Assembly (NCBI GenBank): GCA_948099385.1
Contig: CANUEZ040000180.1
Coordinates: 1,562,501-1,626,500 of the forward strand
DNA from: Fasciola hepatica
Lineage: Eukaryota; Platyhelminthes; Trematoda; Plagiorchiida; Fasciolidae
Reading direction: 5' to 3'
DNA length: 64,000 nucleotides
A model generated the notes under the pieces. It did not search any database. It was not told the origin of the DNA and saw only the letters and a program-made list of their open reading frames with translations. The position numbers and the translations under genes were made by a program. Shown here one piece after another: positions 36,596-48,653 of this stretch. The first letter of the stretch is position 1. Each line of letters begins with the position of its first letter.

Positions 36596-36731
36596 ATGTT
36601 TGAAAGATGTGTTTTCCCGCGCCGGGGTGTTTGGTTTAAACCAGGTTTATTGACAGCCTTTTTGTATTTCGCGGATATGGTGTTCGTAAGGGTGTGTGTG
36701 TTGTGCATTAAAACGTCGGTACAACAAAGCA

Positions 36732-37050
36732 ATGTTGCACCAAGGGACGTTGAAAATCATGGAAAAAGTCGGAAATCTACAGGTACCTACGCCATATTGT
36801 CTTGGTGGAGAAGCCATACTTGTTCTGTTCACACAACCTTTGATGCGAGTAAAAACCCAGATGACCCTAAGGAAGTTCTGGAAATGTACTATTTTCCTTG
36901 GGTCAGTCTGATGAAACGGACAAATCGATCGCTGACAATGCTGATGATGCGAGCCCACAACCTGAGATGGCAGATGATCCCGTGGAAGTCGAACTTGCCT
37001 GTACAGACGAAATACCCCCGGGCCTGTTGATGAAGACCTCAAGGATATAA
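36732..37050 (+). CDS. possible two-exon fragment with acidic tail
   Basis: Speculative model: exon 36732-36848, intron 36849-36906 (58 bp, GTAAAA...GTCAG), exon 36907-37050. Joined, the frame runs from basic MLHQGTLKIMEKVGN to an acidic stretch beginning SDETDKSIADNADDASPQPE and stops at 37048. A basic first exon followed by an acidic second exon is also the layout of the transposase-like gene at 10452, so this could be a 5' piece of a related element. There is no sequence similarity to prove it. Confidence 0.2.
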
Positions 37051-39219
37051 TCCTTCGAGAATACGGGTAAATGTGGTCACACTCTAAACCCATGTTACTA
37101 CTTCGCATGAAAGGGGTACAAACCGTGCCCGCCCCGAAAAATTGGGGTGAATATGGATGAACATTCCAGAAGGATTTCATCGGTGGGAAGGACCAAGAGC
37201 CAAAGAGCTTTCGGGAAACCGGTCGTGCGAGTTTGAGGTAGATAAGGTGACCAAAAGAAGCAAAAACACGCGGACAAACGAAATGCCAATGCTAAGTAAG
37301 TGCAAAAGTCAACATGAACCCGGAAGAACCAGAAGTGTCTGTCCTTGCCAGAGATGGGACGAGGTGATGGAGAGGGATGGCACTGATAACGAAAAGTTCG
37401 GTTCGTATAGTATACAACGCTATGGTTTGGCGAACCGCCAAAACGTCTCTACTTCACCTGAATCGAACACAAGATTGGAGTGGACAGAGCGTACCGAAGA
37501 ACCAATCCGATGCACACTATTATGTAAAAGAAATCTTCCCGGCTTGGAGAAGACTCTTTCAACGTGACAGCAAAGTTTTGTACACATCTGATTCAACTTC
37601 AAGAAAAGACTAGTATCGGTTACCAAAAGAAGTAAACTGTGTACAACTAAAAAAATATTCACGAAGGTTGTTCATATTACGACCGTCATCCCCATTATCA
37701 TGTAGAATGTTCAGGAGAGTACTACGATGAAAGGAACCAAATGCATTTACATGGTAAAGAAAAATTAGCCTGAAAATACAGCCATCGAGATCAAGAGTAG
37801 AGGCAATCAAATTAACGATGTAGCCAACGGCACCAACGGTTGACGGAGAGTGTCTTTAGGTAAATTATGTCAGGTCATGAGAGTGAACTTGGAGAAATGT
37901 GAGGTTGAGCTGTATATTCTCAAATACTTTCAGCGAAGCATATGTGCAGGTTATCGGACAATACTCTTTGGAACATTTCTTGAGTACAGGAGTAATGCGT
38001 GCAAATACCCAGCTATCGAGAATCACCCAATATACAGTATAGTGATTAAATAGACCAAGAAGAGGGAATGTGAGTTCTGAAGAGCAGGATTAAAATAACT
38101 CTGGTGATATCTGTTCCGGCCTCCAGACTCATGGCACTTGAATCGTTGTAGAACTCTAAGGACAGAGCCAGGGGTAACAGGGCTGGGTCCACTGGATTCT
38201 ACAAATGTCGGGGAAGTGAGAATACACGGAGGTTAACGGTGAACTGGTGGTTTAAATCTTCAACGTTTAGCCCAAGCTTGAGCCTGGCATAGCACACCTG
38301 TTTCAGGACTTTCTACATCTCACTGCAGTTCTTGTTAGCTAGCATCGTGTCTACACGCAGATTATTCAGATGTAGTACTTCAGTGATGATGATTGTGGAT
38401 GGTATTTGTACGGAGTGATGCCAGCTGGATTCGTGCACTATTTTCTTAGATCTACGGGGCCTTTGCAAGAGAGAGGAGGAGAATCTGCTGGGTCGAACAT
38501 GATAGGTTTCCATGGATTAGCACACGTTTTACCAAAAGTTAAGGTAGCGTGTTCAGTTTTCACAATATGAGCACGTATCATGTAAAGGAAAAGCAGAAAA
38601 ATCAGTGGAGCCAACAAATGCACTAGGTTTGCCGAGATTCTCTGGGATGCAGGCTCGTTTGCAGATAGTGCGCTTCGAGTTCAAGGAGTTGGTCAAAGAT
38701 TTGCTTCTGAGATAAATTTTAGGGCGAAGAAGTAAAGTGTAGCGGTCGAAAGTGTTAATTGGGGCATGTTTGCTTACTTCGATGATCAACGAATACTGAA
38801 TCCAAGAATCCATCGAAGTGCATTGGAAAATATACTTCTACTTATTGACTGAGCTTTACAGTCCGAGAAATTTCTTTATGAGAAATGAAAAAAACGTGCG
38901 TGGCGCTGTCAGCCCCGAGTCACCGCTGTTGTTCAACACTAAAAACCAAAGTCATTTCTACTTACACGGACAAGGCTAGTGAAATGCGTTCCTCGAAACA
39001 GTCACTTGGACAACGGTCCTCATTCCAGGTCAGTTCAACGAGTCAAGAAATGGAATGTATGTAAATAATTTTTTTTCAAAACTTCCTGATTGAATTGCTA
39101 ATTTTTAAATGCCGAGGCACAAATTTCAAAAAGTAAGTCACCTTCAGTCTGTATATACAAGCAGAAAGACTCCCAATAGAAAATTTCTGGAACGATTCCA
39201 TTTGGCTTCAGATTTTCAG
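37051..39219. other. unassigned DNA
   Basis: Several frames of 60-136 codons (for example 37157-37567 +) without similarity or splice-supported extension. No repeat family recognised. Confidence 0.3.
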
Positions 39220-39618
39220 GCCTCACCTGTCAGATGTCAGTTAAGGTTGTTGTCGCAACATCCCTCGTAAATTTGTCGTTCATCATTTTTCCCAACAACC
39301 TTTTAATGAGGAAACTTGCAATATTGACTCATTCATTCTCATTAGGGCTTTTCAGAACATTATTCTACCTACTAGCTTGTGTTTCTTAGGCTAGGCGAAC
39401 CATATTGATGAGAACGACACTGCAGCTTTTATAAATGCCCAAGGAGCAAAATCCGACCTGGTGGATAAATGGATCAATGAAAACCAAATCTATTGTTATC
39501 TTAGCACATCTCAAAAACACTGAAGGCCGGATGAATGCCGAAGCCCTTCAAGAACTCGTGAAAACATTATAGACTGTTTATCAATGACATTTGTCAGGAG
39601 CGTAGGAGCCAGAATTCA

Positions 39619-39620
<2 letters not shown>
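39220..39620 (+). repeat. dispersed repeat R2, copy 1
   Basis: Matches 56530-56915 in the same orientation, best at the 3' side: (C/G)AACCATATT, AAAATCCGACCT, AATGCCGAAGCC and CCAGAA(A/T)TCAGG occur in the same order and spacing. In one frame the end of both copies reads alike (NIIDCLSMTFVRS against EYIVGCLSTSFVN), so it may derive from a coding sequence. Confidence 0.45.

Positions 39621-39621
<1 letters not shown>

Positions 39622-39697
<76 letters not shown>
39622..39697. repeat. (TA)n microsatellite
   Basis: Uninterrupted TA dinucleotides for 76 bp, directly after R2 copy 1. Confidence 0.95.
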
Positions 39698-39699
<2 letters not shown>

Positions 39700-40568
39700 G
39701 CTTAACGAAGTGCAGGTGAGTAAAGCAACAACAGGAATGGTCGTAAAAGTATTGCCTTTATAAATTGTTTGATCCATTTGATACGTTGGTGTTTATCTCC
39801 TCTTGAGAAATGAACCAAAATCTTCCACCCTCACACTACTTCGCCACGATAAAGCATAACATTTCTTTCAAAAAATGCCGCAAATGTTTAATTCGGTGGG
39901 TACTTTTAAGAAATGCAAGACAATGAGAGCCTAATAGAGAAGCCAACAGAAACTCTTCAATTCTAGATGTTATCAGACCATTCCAAATATCTTCACTGGG
40001 TGTGAGGAAATAGAGTCCGTGGTATGCACATTTTCATGGTGAAAGGAGAATGGGTAATTCGGAAAGAAGTTAGTGTTTTCCTCGAACATTTTATGGGTTA
40101 ACATGAAACTCTCAGTTAGAAAAATGAAGCAGATAAACTTTCCTCTAAATGGATGAAATCTCAACTGGGTTTAGGACTCGTCGTATATATGGCCCATCAT
40201 GAAATAAGAGGGGATATGTGTTTCTTGAATGAGAAATCATATTGGACACCGGTGTTTCTTCCGCAGTGCGTATGAAGGTTGTCTAAAATTCAACGGTTAT
40301 TGGAGCTAGGGTTCGGGTGGCCCGATCATGCTACATATGCATTTATCCATGAATGTATGCAAGTATGTATGTATTTATGTGTTTCTGCCTCGTAACGGTT
40401 AAATATAAACCACCGTACTGACCTTCTGGGGTAATCGTGGTAACCCGTTAGGGAAATAACTAAATTTTGGGCTCGTAGAGCATTTTGTGTACTTCTTGCA
40501 CATTTACCGCCTGGGTACCTACAGTCTCCCTCGGAAGAGGGCTGCCGTTGTGCGTTACCGTGTGTGTG

Positions 40569-40571
<3 letters not shown>
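39698..40571. other. unassigned DNA between microsatellites
   Basis: Nothing recognised. Confidence 0.3.
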
Positions 40572-40623
<52 letters not shown>

Positions 40624-40644
40624 TATTTATATATATATATATAT
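40572..40644. repeat. (TA)n microsatellite, imperfect
   Basis: TA repeats with short interruptions (TACATATATATTTA). It produces artificial Tyr-Ile repeat frames on both strands. Confidence 0.95.
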
Positions 40645-40916
40645 GGCTGTTTGTCGTACGGAGTAAGATACATGTACATTATTGGTTGTTATCTGAACCG
40701 AATCAACTGTTTGGGCTTGTTCCCAATCTAATCACTCAGGAGAGCTGGTAAGCATAACAGATGAACCAGTAGGTATGCAGGCAAATGTGGTTATGATCAA
40801 CATTCGTCATAAATAAACCATCGTTTCTGTACTTACGAAACAATATGATTTGAAGGAAGAACAGTTTTCGCACAACACAGTTGGTGGGATAGTTTCACGA
40901 AGCTTCATACTTCCGA

Positions 40917-41078
40917 GCTCAAAGTTTTGAAGTTGTTGCATTGCATTGGCCCCGCAGTGCGACTGCGCGGTCAATGTTGGCCTGTTTCAAGGCCTAGTAG
41001 TTGCTGCAGGATAAGATAACCTACCCAACTTGCATTGTCACTTCTGGTGAGAGGGGCCTGCTATCTATCTGCAAAAAC
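40917..41078 (-). pseudogene. CsRn1-like gag fragment
   Basis: At nucleotide level this matches the - strand gag of the tandem element near 29660-29815. Shared landmarks are CAAAGTTTTGAAGTTGTTGCAT, then TTGGCC, TCAAT/GCAAT, GGCC/GACCT, CTTGCA(T/C)TGT and CTGTTA/CTGCTA. It encodes the capsid C-terminal portion in decayed form. It is an older, diverged relative and shows the family has been in this locus before. Confidence 0.55.
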
Positions 41079-42370
41079 ATAAACTTCAACCGGATCATCC
41101 AACTAGCATTAGCGTTTAACTCCTGTATTGAAAAATTAGCTGTCATTGAAACTAGTTCTCATCCTCCTACGCAAGGCTCTCATACAGATGAAACAGCTTC
41201 CACGTTTGAGTTCATCATCAACGACATATCTAACTGCCAAAACCTTTCCCTAACCTGGCCCTGACAAATTATCATCTACGGTCTACTGATTTGGCAGCCA
41301 AAAGATTATTGGACCTCTTCTCAATCTCTTCTTCAACCTATCCTCATGTACTGGGCTACACCGTTTCGGAACATTCTTAATTATCATTGGCTATTTTTAT
41401 GGGTTCCTAGAAATTTAAGTAGTCATGTTGCTGGAGGTCATCCCGGAAAGCAACACCAATTCCGAAGATTTTTTCCAATACTAGTAGTACTCCTGTTACT
41501 CAAAAACACTGATCCAAGATCGGAGCTAAGAAGCCACAAACGAAACAAAAACAGTGCACTATACTACTGGAAAACATTGTCGAGGATACTCGCTGAGATG
41601 ATCATATTTAACTGGAATTAAAAGACATCTCAACAAGACATTTGGTCCTGGGTAACGATATCGTCAAACTCGCTCCATTATTGTCCTTAGAAGACCCCAC
41701 GGCAAACAGCACGCAACTACAGCTCAAATCTGTGACAAACTTTCTTGAACCTGTTTCTACAGAGACCTTCAGACGCATCTTAAATAACAAAAATGATATG
41801 GCTTTTAATCTCCCTGACGAGGCCCTGGTATCACAATCGAAATCCACCCCGCTCAGGGCTGCTCGTATGAGGCACCATTCATGCGTGTGCACAAGGCTAT
41901 GCAAGCTTTCACAACGCCATACATTTCCTATCCCCTTCCAATGCCATCCCCATTAAGTAACAGGGGGATTTATCAAAATGCAGTCTTTGATTCCCATCAA
42001 CACTGCATATAAGTTAGTCAGGATTACGGCCAACAAGACCCTAAAAAGTACCAGCTAATGACCCGTCGAACTACCATATCATTAATCGCACTCTCATATT
42101 GTCAACTTTATTGGAAAGACATAAAAAAATGAGAACTTCTGCCTGCCTAATCATAAATGACATCACCCAACATAGCTGTCTGAAATCCCGTTTTTGTACC
42201 ACCTGTCAACTTGATTTTCTTAAACTTTTTCCTGTGGCTGCCGATAAAGGAAAACCAATTGTAATCATATTTATGGATAACGACTATGATTTATTTTGGG
42301 AGAGCCTGAGACATGCTCGGTTGGATGATCAAATCGTACAAGTGGGCCTTTTAGGGAAATTAAGACCAGG
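41079..42370 (+). pseudogene. LINE endonuclease C-end and RT relic
   Basis: The frame near 41150-41260 resembles the endonuclease end (HPPTQGSHT..., FIINDIS). Around 42070-42350 RT fingers and motif A follow in decayed form. The pieces are NYHIINRTL in one frame, then LIINDITQHSCLKSRFCTTC, and VIIFMDNDYDLFWESLRHARL, in which the motif A aspartate survives but the AFDRVSH part is changed. The same family as the 12.9-kb and 55-kb LINEs is likely. Confidence 0.5.
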
Positions 42371-44524
42371 CAATTAAATACACAACAAACAGCACGTGAA
42401 AGCTTGAATGAACCACCGCACTGCGAAATATTCGAGTTAGTTACTCCTCTTCCAGAGTAGATGATGGACGGAATGAATATCCGGAAGAGGTAGAACCCAC
42501 GTGCACTGTCATGCATTTCGAGGCTAGCTTGGGCAAGGCTTGGCCATCAGGGTTCCCCATTCTTCTTTAAAAATCGTGGTTTTCATGCTGTCTTCTAGAT
42601 TTCAGCCTGTTCAAATTGTGGGTCCCTGCTTTCTCCGAGAGAAAACCCGATTTGATGTTCTGAGATTGAAATCGTCCACCCCAAGTGCCAAGAAAATACT
42701 TTGCATTCAGAGAAAGGTGGGGCACTGAGGCTCCTATGCGCAAGAATCTGGACTCTCATTGGTCGAGCCAGAGGTCTCGTGATCCGACCTGACCTGACCT
42801 GACCTGAGCTGGCCTTATCAATAAATGATAGCCCGTGTGGCACAAAAGCCGGCAAACTAATGGGTTGCCATACATTCCTGTGGACGAATACCTAGACCAG
42901 CCAAGAAACCCCATATTGGCGCCTTTTAGTACAGATTGCCATTCCCAGACGGGCTACTGTCTTCATTTTATACCCAGCAAAAATGAACTTCAAGGTTTCT
43001 TGACGGGCCTGCGCTGCACCAGTGGCACGGCGCCGCGCGGAGATTAGGAAGTTTTTTGTTGTTCGCATCTATGGTGATGTGTATTTGTCACATACATCAA
43101 GCTGAAGGCAATCCTTTGGAATAGGGGCCCGGTCCGGATAAGTCTAAAAGCCCTACACGCCGCAGTGACGAATAAATCAACTCAATTGGAATTTCTCTTG
43201 AGGCAAGACCAGCAATACTATCTTCCGATCACATATGCCGCCACAGAGACACGTTAGTATACTGATGAATGACAGCTAAGTGGTTAGCAATAAATGCACT
43301 ACAGCGCGTACCGGTTTTCTCTATGTAGCACCTGATGATCACCAAGCCTACCCAAAAGTGCTCTCAGTCAAGACAAGCTAGTAGGCTTTGTTTTACCGTC
43401 TCACCCAATCGAACGCCTAAGACGGCTGTCACCAACTCCATCCTTGGGATAGCAACTGTTCTGATAGGTGTTGCTCGCGATTCACTACACGGAAGCACGT
43501 AGCACGGGGTTCTAGCCACAAGAACTCACCTCGCGTACGCCTCTGCACCGTATCTGATTCCTGAAGCATCAAAGAATGTATGCAACTCAGTGTATTCTAT
43601 CCCTTTTTGGGTCCTACAAAGTGTGCTCCTCGGCACTCTTCTCTTGGAGCTACGCTAGACCACGTCGTTTTGTATGCTCTTATCGGTTTACTTTCTACTA
43701 AACCACCTATGGTAATAGAAATAAAACAGCTTCTGAGATTATCCCTCCAACTCAGAATACTTTGGAAGGATTTTTCCTGAACAGTAAACTCCAAATCAAT
43801 CAACTGACCAACGAACTGTTGGTAAAATAGCTTCCCAACTACCAATTAGGAATTAGTGAGCGTTCCATTATCAACACATCGAACTCCATTCCCATAAAAT
43901 TATTTTATCAAATCATGCCTAAATTGACTGCTATCCACTCTCACCACCGAGTAACTAATCATCTTCAACCTACAAGCACTAAACTACCCCGACTGCTGAC
44001 TGCCTTGGTAACTTGCTCGGTTCCACCAATATACATATATTTAGAGTGATGGTGGTACCGAATTTAGGGCAACTGAACAAGTCTAGCATCCTCGGAAACA
44101 CAGTTACTTATCATAGATGATAAACTGACCATCTTGTCATCTCTTGGATCTATCTTTGATCCTTCAAAAAAACCAGAACACTCGAAGTTTTAGATCGGTT
44201 GGTCTCTTCCTGGACTCAATTGCTTCCGAAGTCCACCGAAGAACTGAAAGTTCCAGAAATGATGCAGTCTTCAGAGTTCCGGATAGTCTGCCCCTTCCTC
44301 GATTGAACAATTGCGGCGTCTAGCTTGCGATATGTCACGCCACGAGTGCTACTGCAAAGGACTAAGAAAAAAGTCACAGCGTCATATGTATCCGCTTATG
44401 CCCCAGTTCCGTGAGGAAAAGATCGTTATGGAATTCATCAAACAGAGAGAAAGAGAGAGCGAGAGAGAGCGAAAGACAGACTATGACCAAATCCACTCCA
44501 TTTAAAAGCATGAGAATTGCCGCA
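42371..44524. other. unassigned DNA with small simple repeats
   Basis: No gene recognised. GACCT occurs four times in tandem at 42786-42805, and a GA-rich tract lies at about 44446-44475. The last 600 bp, just before the inverted-repeat arm, could be 5' LINE sequence but is not clearly so. Confidence 0.35.
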
Positions 44525-46480
44525 AAAATGATCCCATTGCAGAAGGATGTGTTGGGTCGGTAATTGGTAATCCCGCATCGTCACATCCTTCCGATCCAGT
44601 GCCGCTCAACCTCGCTCAACAGCCATCTCAGTTGACACATTTACATCACCTCCATCGACCAGTGCACCAACGGTGAATACAGACCTCGGCTTATCCCGCT
44701 AGCCAACAACTTCTCAACACCCATCTAAACGGCTCCACATTACAATTCAATCTCCACCATTATCTGCCCATAACCGGGTCATACAATCATCCCTCACAGA
44801 CAGCTACCGCTCATATATTGGTTTGTCTTCCAAATAAGCCGAAAACGAGACAGCTCCTAGCTCGCCAATTCGTACCAACCCATCAGCAACAACATCGTCC
44901 GCAATGACATTGTGTGCAACTTCGTCACCCGTGCCTAATGCTTCCCGCGATCAAGATCACCTCAGCATCGACACAACAACGCTCGTAGTTTAAGTCAAAA
45001 ACCAACCTAGGATCTCTCGTGTGAGTGCTAAAAGATTCATCACTCAACTAGCCTTCTCGTCACCGGAATTCGTCACTCTCCTCATCGGTAGTCCTACCGT
45101 GCACCTAGGTAGACCTCTGAGGATCCACGTAGCCAACCGCAACATGGTATGACCAACTACACAGATGTCACCAGCACGCTGTCCACTGATGCACCACCAT
45201 ATTGCAAAAATGCCACTGTGCATACCACCGTCTCTAGCAGCACCCTCCCAACCTTTGCAATTTCTAGTACACCACACATAACGTTCGAGGTACCCGCTTA
45301 GTGTCTCACCCGGTAGAAGTCAGTTACCACCCTTTACGCCTCTCATCCAACTGCAGCCCTTCTCTGTATCCCAGCAACCTACTTACCTCGACCCAACTAC
45401 GGTAGTATACCATCAATCGCTCGTTCCTATCAGGCCCTCACTTCACCCAACAGACCGGGGGTACTTCCCACGACCATCTAACACAGACACAAAATACCCA
45501 TTTTTTTCTTATCTGCCCTGGGCAAAACTTGGCCCTTTATCATAGCTTTATCCCAGTTGAATCGTCCCCACCTGGTCCCTAATGGTGTTGTAACCATCGA
45601 TCCACCAACTCGTATTTCATCCACAAACCAAGGCTCCTTCTCTATAACTGCAGGGGATATGTTTACCTTCCTCCCACTCTACACTGGATCTTCGCTTAAG
45701 ACTACCCCTCACCCTTAACGAAGACCCCCTTGACTTCTTGGCTGGTCCCGCGGCGACCAACCTCCTCATATGCATCCAGCTGAATTCTGAAACCACTACC
45801 TCCGATCATACTACCTGTCCTACTAGCCCTCCCCCAGTCTTTGCTAGTCACCCTCATATTGACCACACGTCCATCCATTGGTCCTCAACCTACATACACA
45901 GCAATCTACCCAGGACTCTCCCATTCACCTCGTCAGTACCAGGACTAGCAACACCACCAACCTCATCTTCTCCAACCTCGATGTTCGCACAACTAACTGT
46001 TGCAACAGGATAAGAAAGTACCATAGGCATGTCCGCTTTTATCATCAACACACGCCTACTACCAGGGCAAATTCACGTTTGGCGTACCCGGGTCCTCTTG
46101 TCCAACTACGACTCAATTCTCATCACAGAAACGTGGCTTACCGCAAACACTCTCAATTAAGACTTTGCTATATCTGGTTACAAGGCTTTCAGTAATTCTA
46201 GAATACATCCTACAGGATACGGTTGCCTAATTTACTGCAAAGAATCCCTTTCTGTTTCCTTGATGCAACTCCCAGTCCTTGACGCCGTTGACGACTCAGT
46301 CTGGATAAAAATTGAACTGCAGTACCGTGGACTCCTGCTTGGTTGCACTTGTCGATTGCCCGAATCAACCAGGGACAATGTTGTCCTACCATTGACGCCT
46401 TCCATGTTGCCTCCGTCTGACCTATAGATCAAAAGTTGGTCGCAGATGATTCCAAAGCTCCGGGAGTGTGCTTGCCATCA
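44525..46480 (+). pseudogene. LINE 5' half: ORF1-like region and endonuclease N-terminus
   Basis: 45690-46013 is a Ser/Thr/Pro-rich frame (DPLDFLAGPAATNLLI..., TSDHTTCPTSPPPVF) of ORF1-like composition. From about 46076 an APE endonuclease is readable: SNYDSILITETWLTAN (catalytic Glu context, 46122-46139), ISGYKAFSNSRIHPTG, GCLIYCKESLSVS, DSVWIKIELQYRGLLLGC, and VADDSKAPGVC at 46439-46471 where GDFNxPG is usual. The reading stops exactly at the putative DNA-transposon terminus at 46481. The likely continuation is the LINE segment starting at about 54410. Stops and frameshifts make it inactive. Confidence 0.65.
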
Positions 46481-46600
46481 CCCAGCCAGCACAAAACATG
46501 TTAAAAACATGTTTACCACTTCAAAAAGGGGTATTTTAGGTGTTCAGTGACCCCGATAATATCGCCTAAATACCACATAATAGTACCACTTAAATACCAC
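46481..46600 (+). repeat. putative terminus of a DNA transposon inserted in the LINE
   Basis: CCCAGCCAGCACAA (46481-46494) is the same motif as at 9957. It is followed by the palindromic pair AAAACATGTT/AAAAACATGTTT (46493-46514), then a hairpin-like GGTATTTTAGG...CCTAAATACC (about 46530-46576) and repeats of ACCACATAA. Its mirror in the right arm is at about 62,030. It lies just where the LINE endonuclease reading breaks off. Confidence 0.5.
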
Positions 46601-46898
46601 ATAAAATCACTTGTCGATGGAACTCGATAGGACCCTTTTTACTTAGACACCTCCACTGCGGCTTCCCCGTAGCCTTCACACTATTGGCGGTAAACTTAAA
46701 CCAAAGAGCCCTCGAGCTGTCATATTAGTAATATTTAATTAACGGACCGATAATACCTACATGAATGACCTGATCGTAATTCTTACAGAGAATATCCCGA
46801 AAATATTGCACATCTATTCTTACTACTCGATTCGACAGTGTCGTGTAATAAAAAAAAACAAATAATAATCGGAACAATATATTATGACTTTTATAAGC
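46601..46898. other. subterminal non-coding DNA of the transposon
   Basis: Between the putative terminus and the last exon of the DUF4806-like gene. AT-rich, with a poly-A-like tract at 46850-46860. No gene seen. Confidence 0.35.
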
Positions 46899-48119
46899 TC
46901 AAGCAGCACTCTCCAGCTCCTCCGATTCCAGGCACGGTGCAATCTGAAAATCTACGGAGTTTACTTGACAATCCCGGGTTGACCGAATGCATTTCCAATA
47001 CCTCGTGTTGTGCAGCCAAATGCGAACATGAAATCGAAACTCCGTATCCGAATGATTCGCGAAAACCGTGTAGGATTTAGCAACATCTGGAAAATAAAGT
47101 GGCAATAGGTATAAGCCTATGGGGAAGCGTTTTGCTAACGTGATGAATATCACAGACTCACTGGTACTTGAAAGGAAGTACCTTGCATCATTCCAAATAA
47201 AAGTTTGTCATCTAGCGCAACTTTATTGTTCTTTCCTAAGAGGCTGAACTCTTTCACGAGGTTGACGTGCATCACTTTCAGTAGCAGGGCCCGGAAGGTC
47301 ACACCAAATGTTCGCCCACCTAAGGAGGACCGTAGTGCAAACTGAAAAAAAGAATAACTTCAAATACATGAACCTACCAAGATTTTTCGGCTCTGTTCGT
47401 TGGTCAACTGCCGCTCAATCTTCATTAGATCATCAACACTTTCCAGTGGCAGAAGGAAATCATCCTTAGCCGTAAATCCAGCTGTGTCCATCGTCGAAAT
47501 GTGGATCGCCTTTTGCTGATTTGCGACCAAAATTTCGCAACACGTTGACCGTGCTTGAACAAGATATTCCACAGAGAACATTCACATAAAGACTGAAGGC
47601 TTGCCCTACACTCTTCCAATGTTGTGTTGCATCTCCTGAAGCCGTTGCTCCGTTGCGTCATTTGCAGCCCTAGGTGGACAATAAAAGTAGGAGCTAGTCG
47701 GTTTCACACGAACACAGTCCTTCAAGTTGGATATTCTCCTCATACGTAATCTTCTTGGAATCATTGATGTTGATGAAATTTCTTCTCTGAGCACAATGCA
47801 GATGAAAATAAGCTCAAATACCTTAGTTCCAGTGTGCTTGGTCGAGTCGCATAAGACCGAAATATTGGTGGAACGTTTACCTCTTCAGAGTGTTTTCGGC
47901 CGTCCTTCATTTCAGGTGAGCTGTCCGATTCATTGGAGCTTAATTTAATGGTCAAGAATCGATGTGATTGTTTGCTGCAAAATTTACCAATCAAAACATG
48001 TTCTGGTTACGTAAGGCGCCGCGGGTGCACATGTCTTTGTAGTGCTACCTATACGACACACGATTACAAAGACTGACTAATTTGTTTATCTGAACAACTA
48101 CCGAATTTGATGGCTCCAT
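46899..48119 (-). CDS. short-intron gene with DUF4806-like domain, left copy
   Basis: Model on the - strand: exon 1 48049-48119 (MEPSNSVVVQINKLVSLC), a 74-bp intron, exon 2 47822-47974 (SSNESDSSPEMKDG, acidic), a 35-bp intron, then exon 3 from 47786 (PRRLRMRRISNL...). Exon 4 carries FLLPLESVDDLMKIERQL. A 36-bp intron then leads to GGRTFGVTFRALLLKVM and LGKNNKVALDDKLLFGMM. The last two pieces follow the DUF4806 pattern as I remember it (PLxTxEEL..LE, then GG, then G..KxAF). The junction of exons 3 and 4 (near 47580-47606) is unresolved: the same frame continues but with two stops. DUF4806 has no known enzymatic role and often occurs in transposon-rich genomes. The last exon ends at 46899 (ESEELESAA). 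Confidence 0.45.
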
Positions 48120-48386
48120 TTTCTCCGCCTGTGTGCGTAGTCTTCACCCCGTTGCGTTCCTCCAATACACACGTTGCCCCGGCACCAGCGTTTTGAGTTC
48201 TGCTCTTTTGCGAGCTGCCGAGTATATTCGTTAACGTGTCTAGAACTGAGGACCAGGGGCTATAGACTCTACATGGGAGAAGGTCCTGACTTAACTTAAG
48301 ATAATCCTAAATCCTTCGTGAAACCCGTGGGTTTCATCAGCTCTACTAGCAGACCCCATTTCTCAACCTTCTCGCTTCATGTATAT
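48120..48386. other. transposon DNA between DUF4806-like gene and Gypsy element
   Basis: Upstream side of exon 1. No further exon was recognised. It ends with ATAT (48383-48386), one copy of the Gypsy target duplication. Confidence 0.4.
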
Positions 48387-48625
48387 TGTAATAGAAACTT
48401 CGGGAAGGTCGCACGAGTATGGCGAATTGAAGTAATGGATTTTTCCTTCCATTTCAGTTGGTCGTATCAAACTTGTACAAGCAAAGGGAAAACTGGAAGA
48501 AGGTGAAGAAGCCGCCAATCTGGAATACAATGCAACAATCCAAGAGGACTGATTCTGTGCCACATATTTTAGATAAATCCTTACATTGCTGAATTTCGTC
48601 TTTTTGCCTTTGGCTGACTGCTACA
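48387..48625 (+). repeat. left LTR of the Gypsy element
   Basis: 239 bp, TGTAATAG...GCTACA. It lacks about 38 bp present in the right LTR (after GAGGACTGATTC). Confidence 0.85.
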
Positions 48626-48653
48626 AGATCGGTGCAGCGACCCGAGATCAAGG

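Larger units (their letters stand above)
44525..48045 (+). repeat. left arm of a 3.5-kb inverted repeat
   Basis: Position x in this arm corresponds to about 108,525 minus x on the opposite strand in 60,481-64,000. Both arms contain the 5' half of a LINE and a DUF4806-like gene. They differ at scattered sites (for example the ACGTTG/ACATTG pair near 47541/60984) and by small indels, so they are not an exact assembly mirror. The inner limit is near 48045, where similarity ends after CACATGTC(T/C)TTGTAG. The outer limit is at or beyond 44525, because the window ends. Confidence 0.85.

Noticed and set aside
40326..40751. Long frames with Tyr-Ile repeats on both strands
   Set aside because: Produced by the (TA)n microsatellite.
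42786..42805. Four GACCT units considered as a satellite or CRISPR-like array
   Set aside because: Too short and without spacers; an isolated microsatellite.
44446..44475. GA-rich tract considered as a polypurine tract of an LTR element
   Set aside because: No LTR or integrase lies next to it; simple sequence is the better description.
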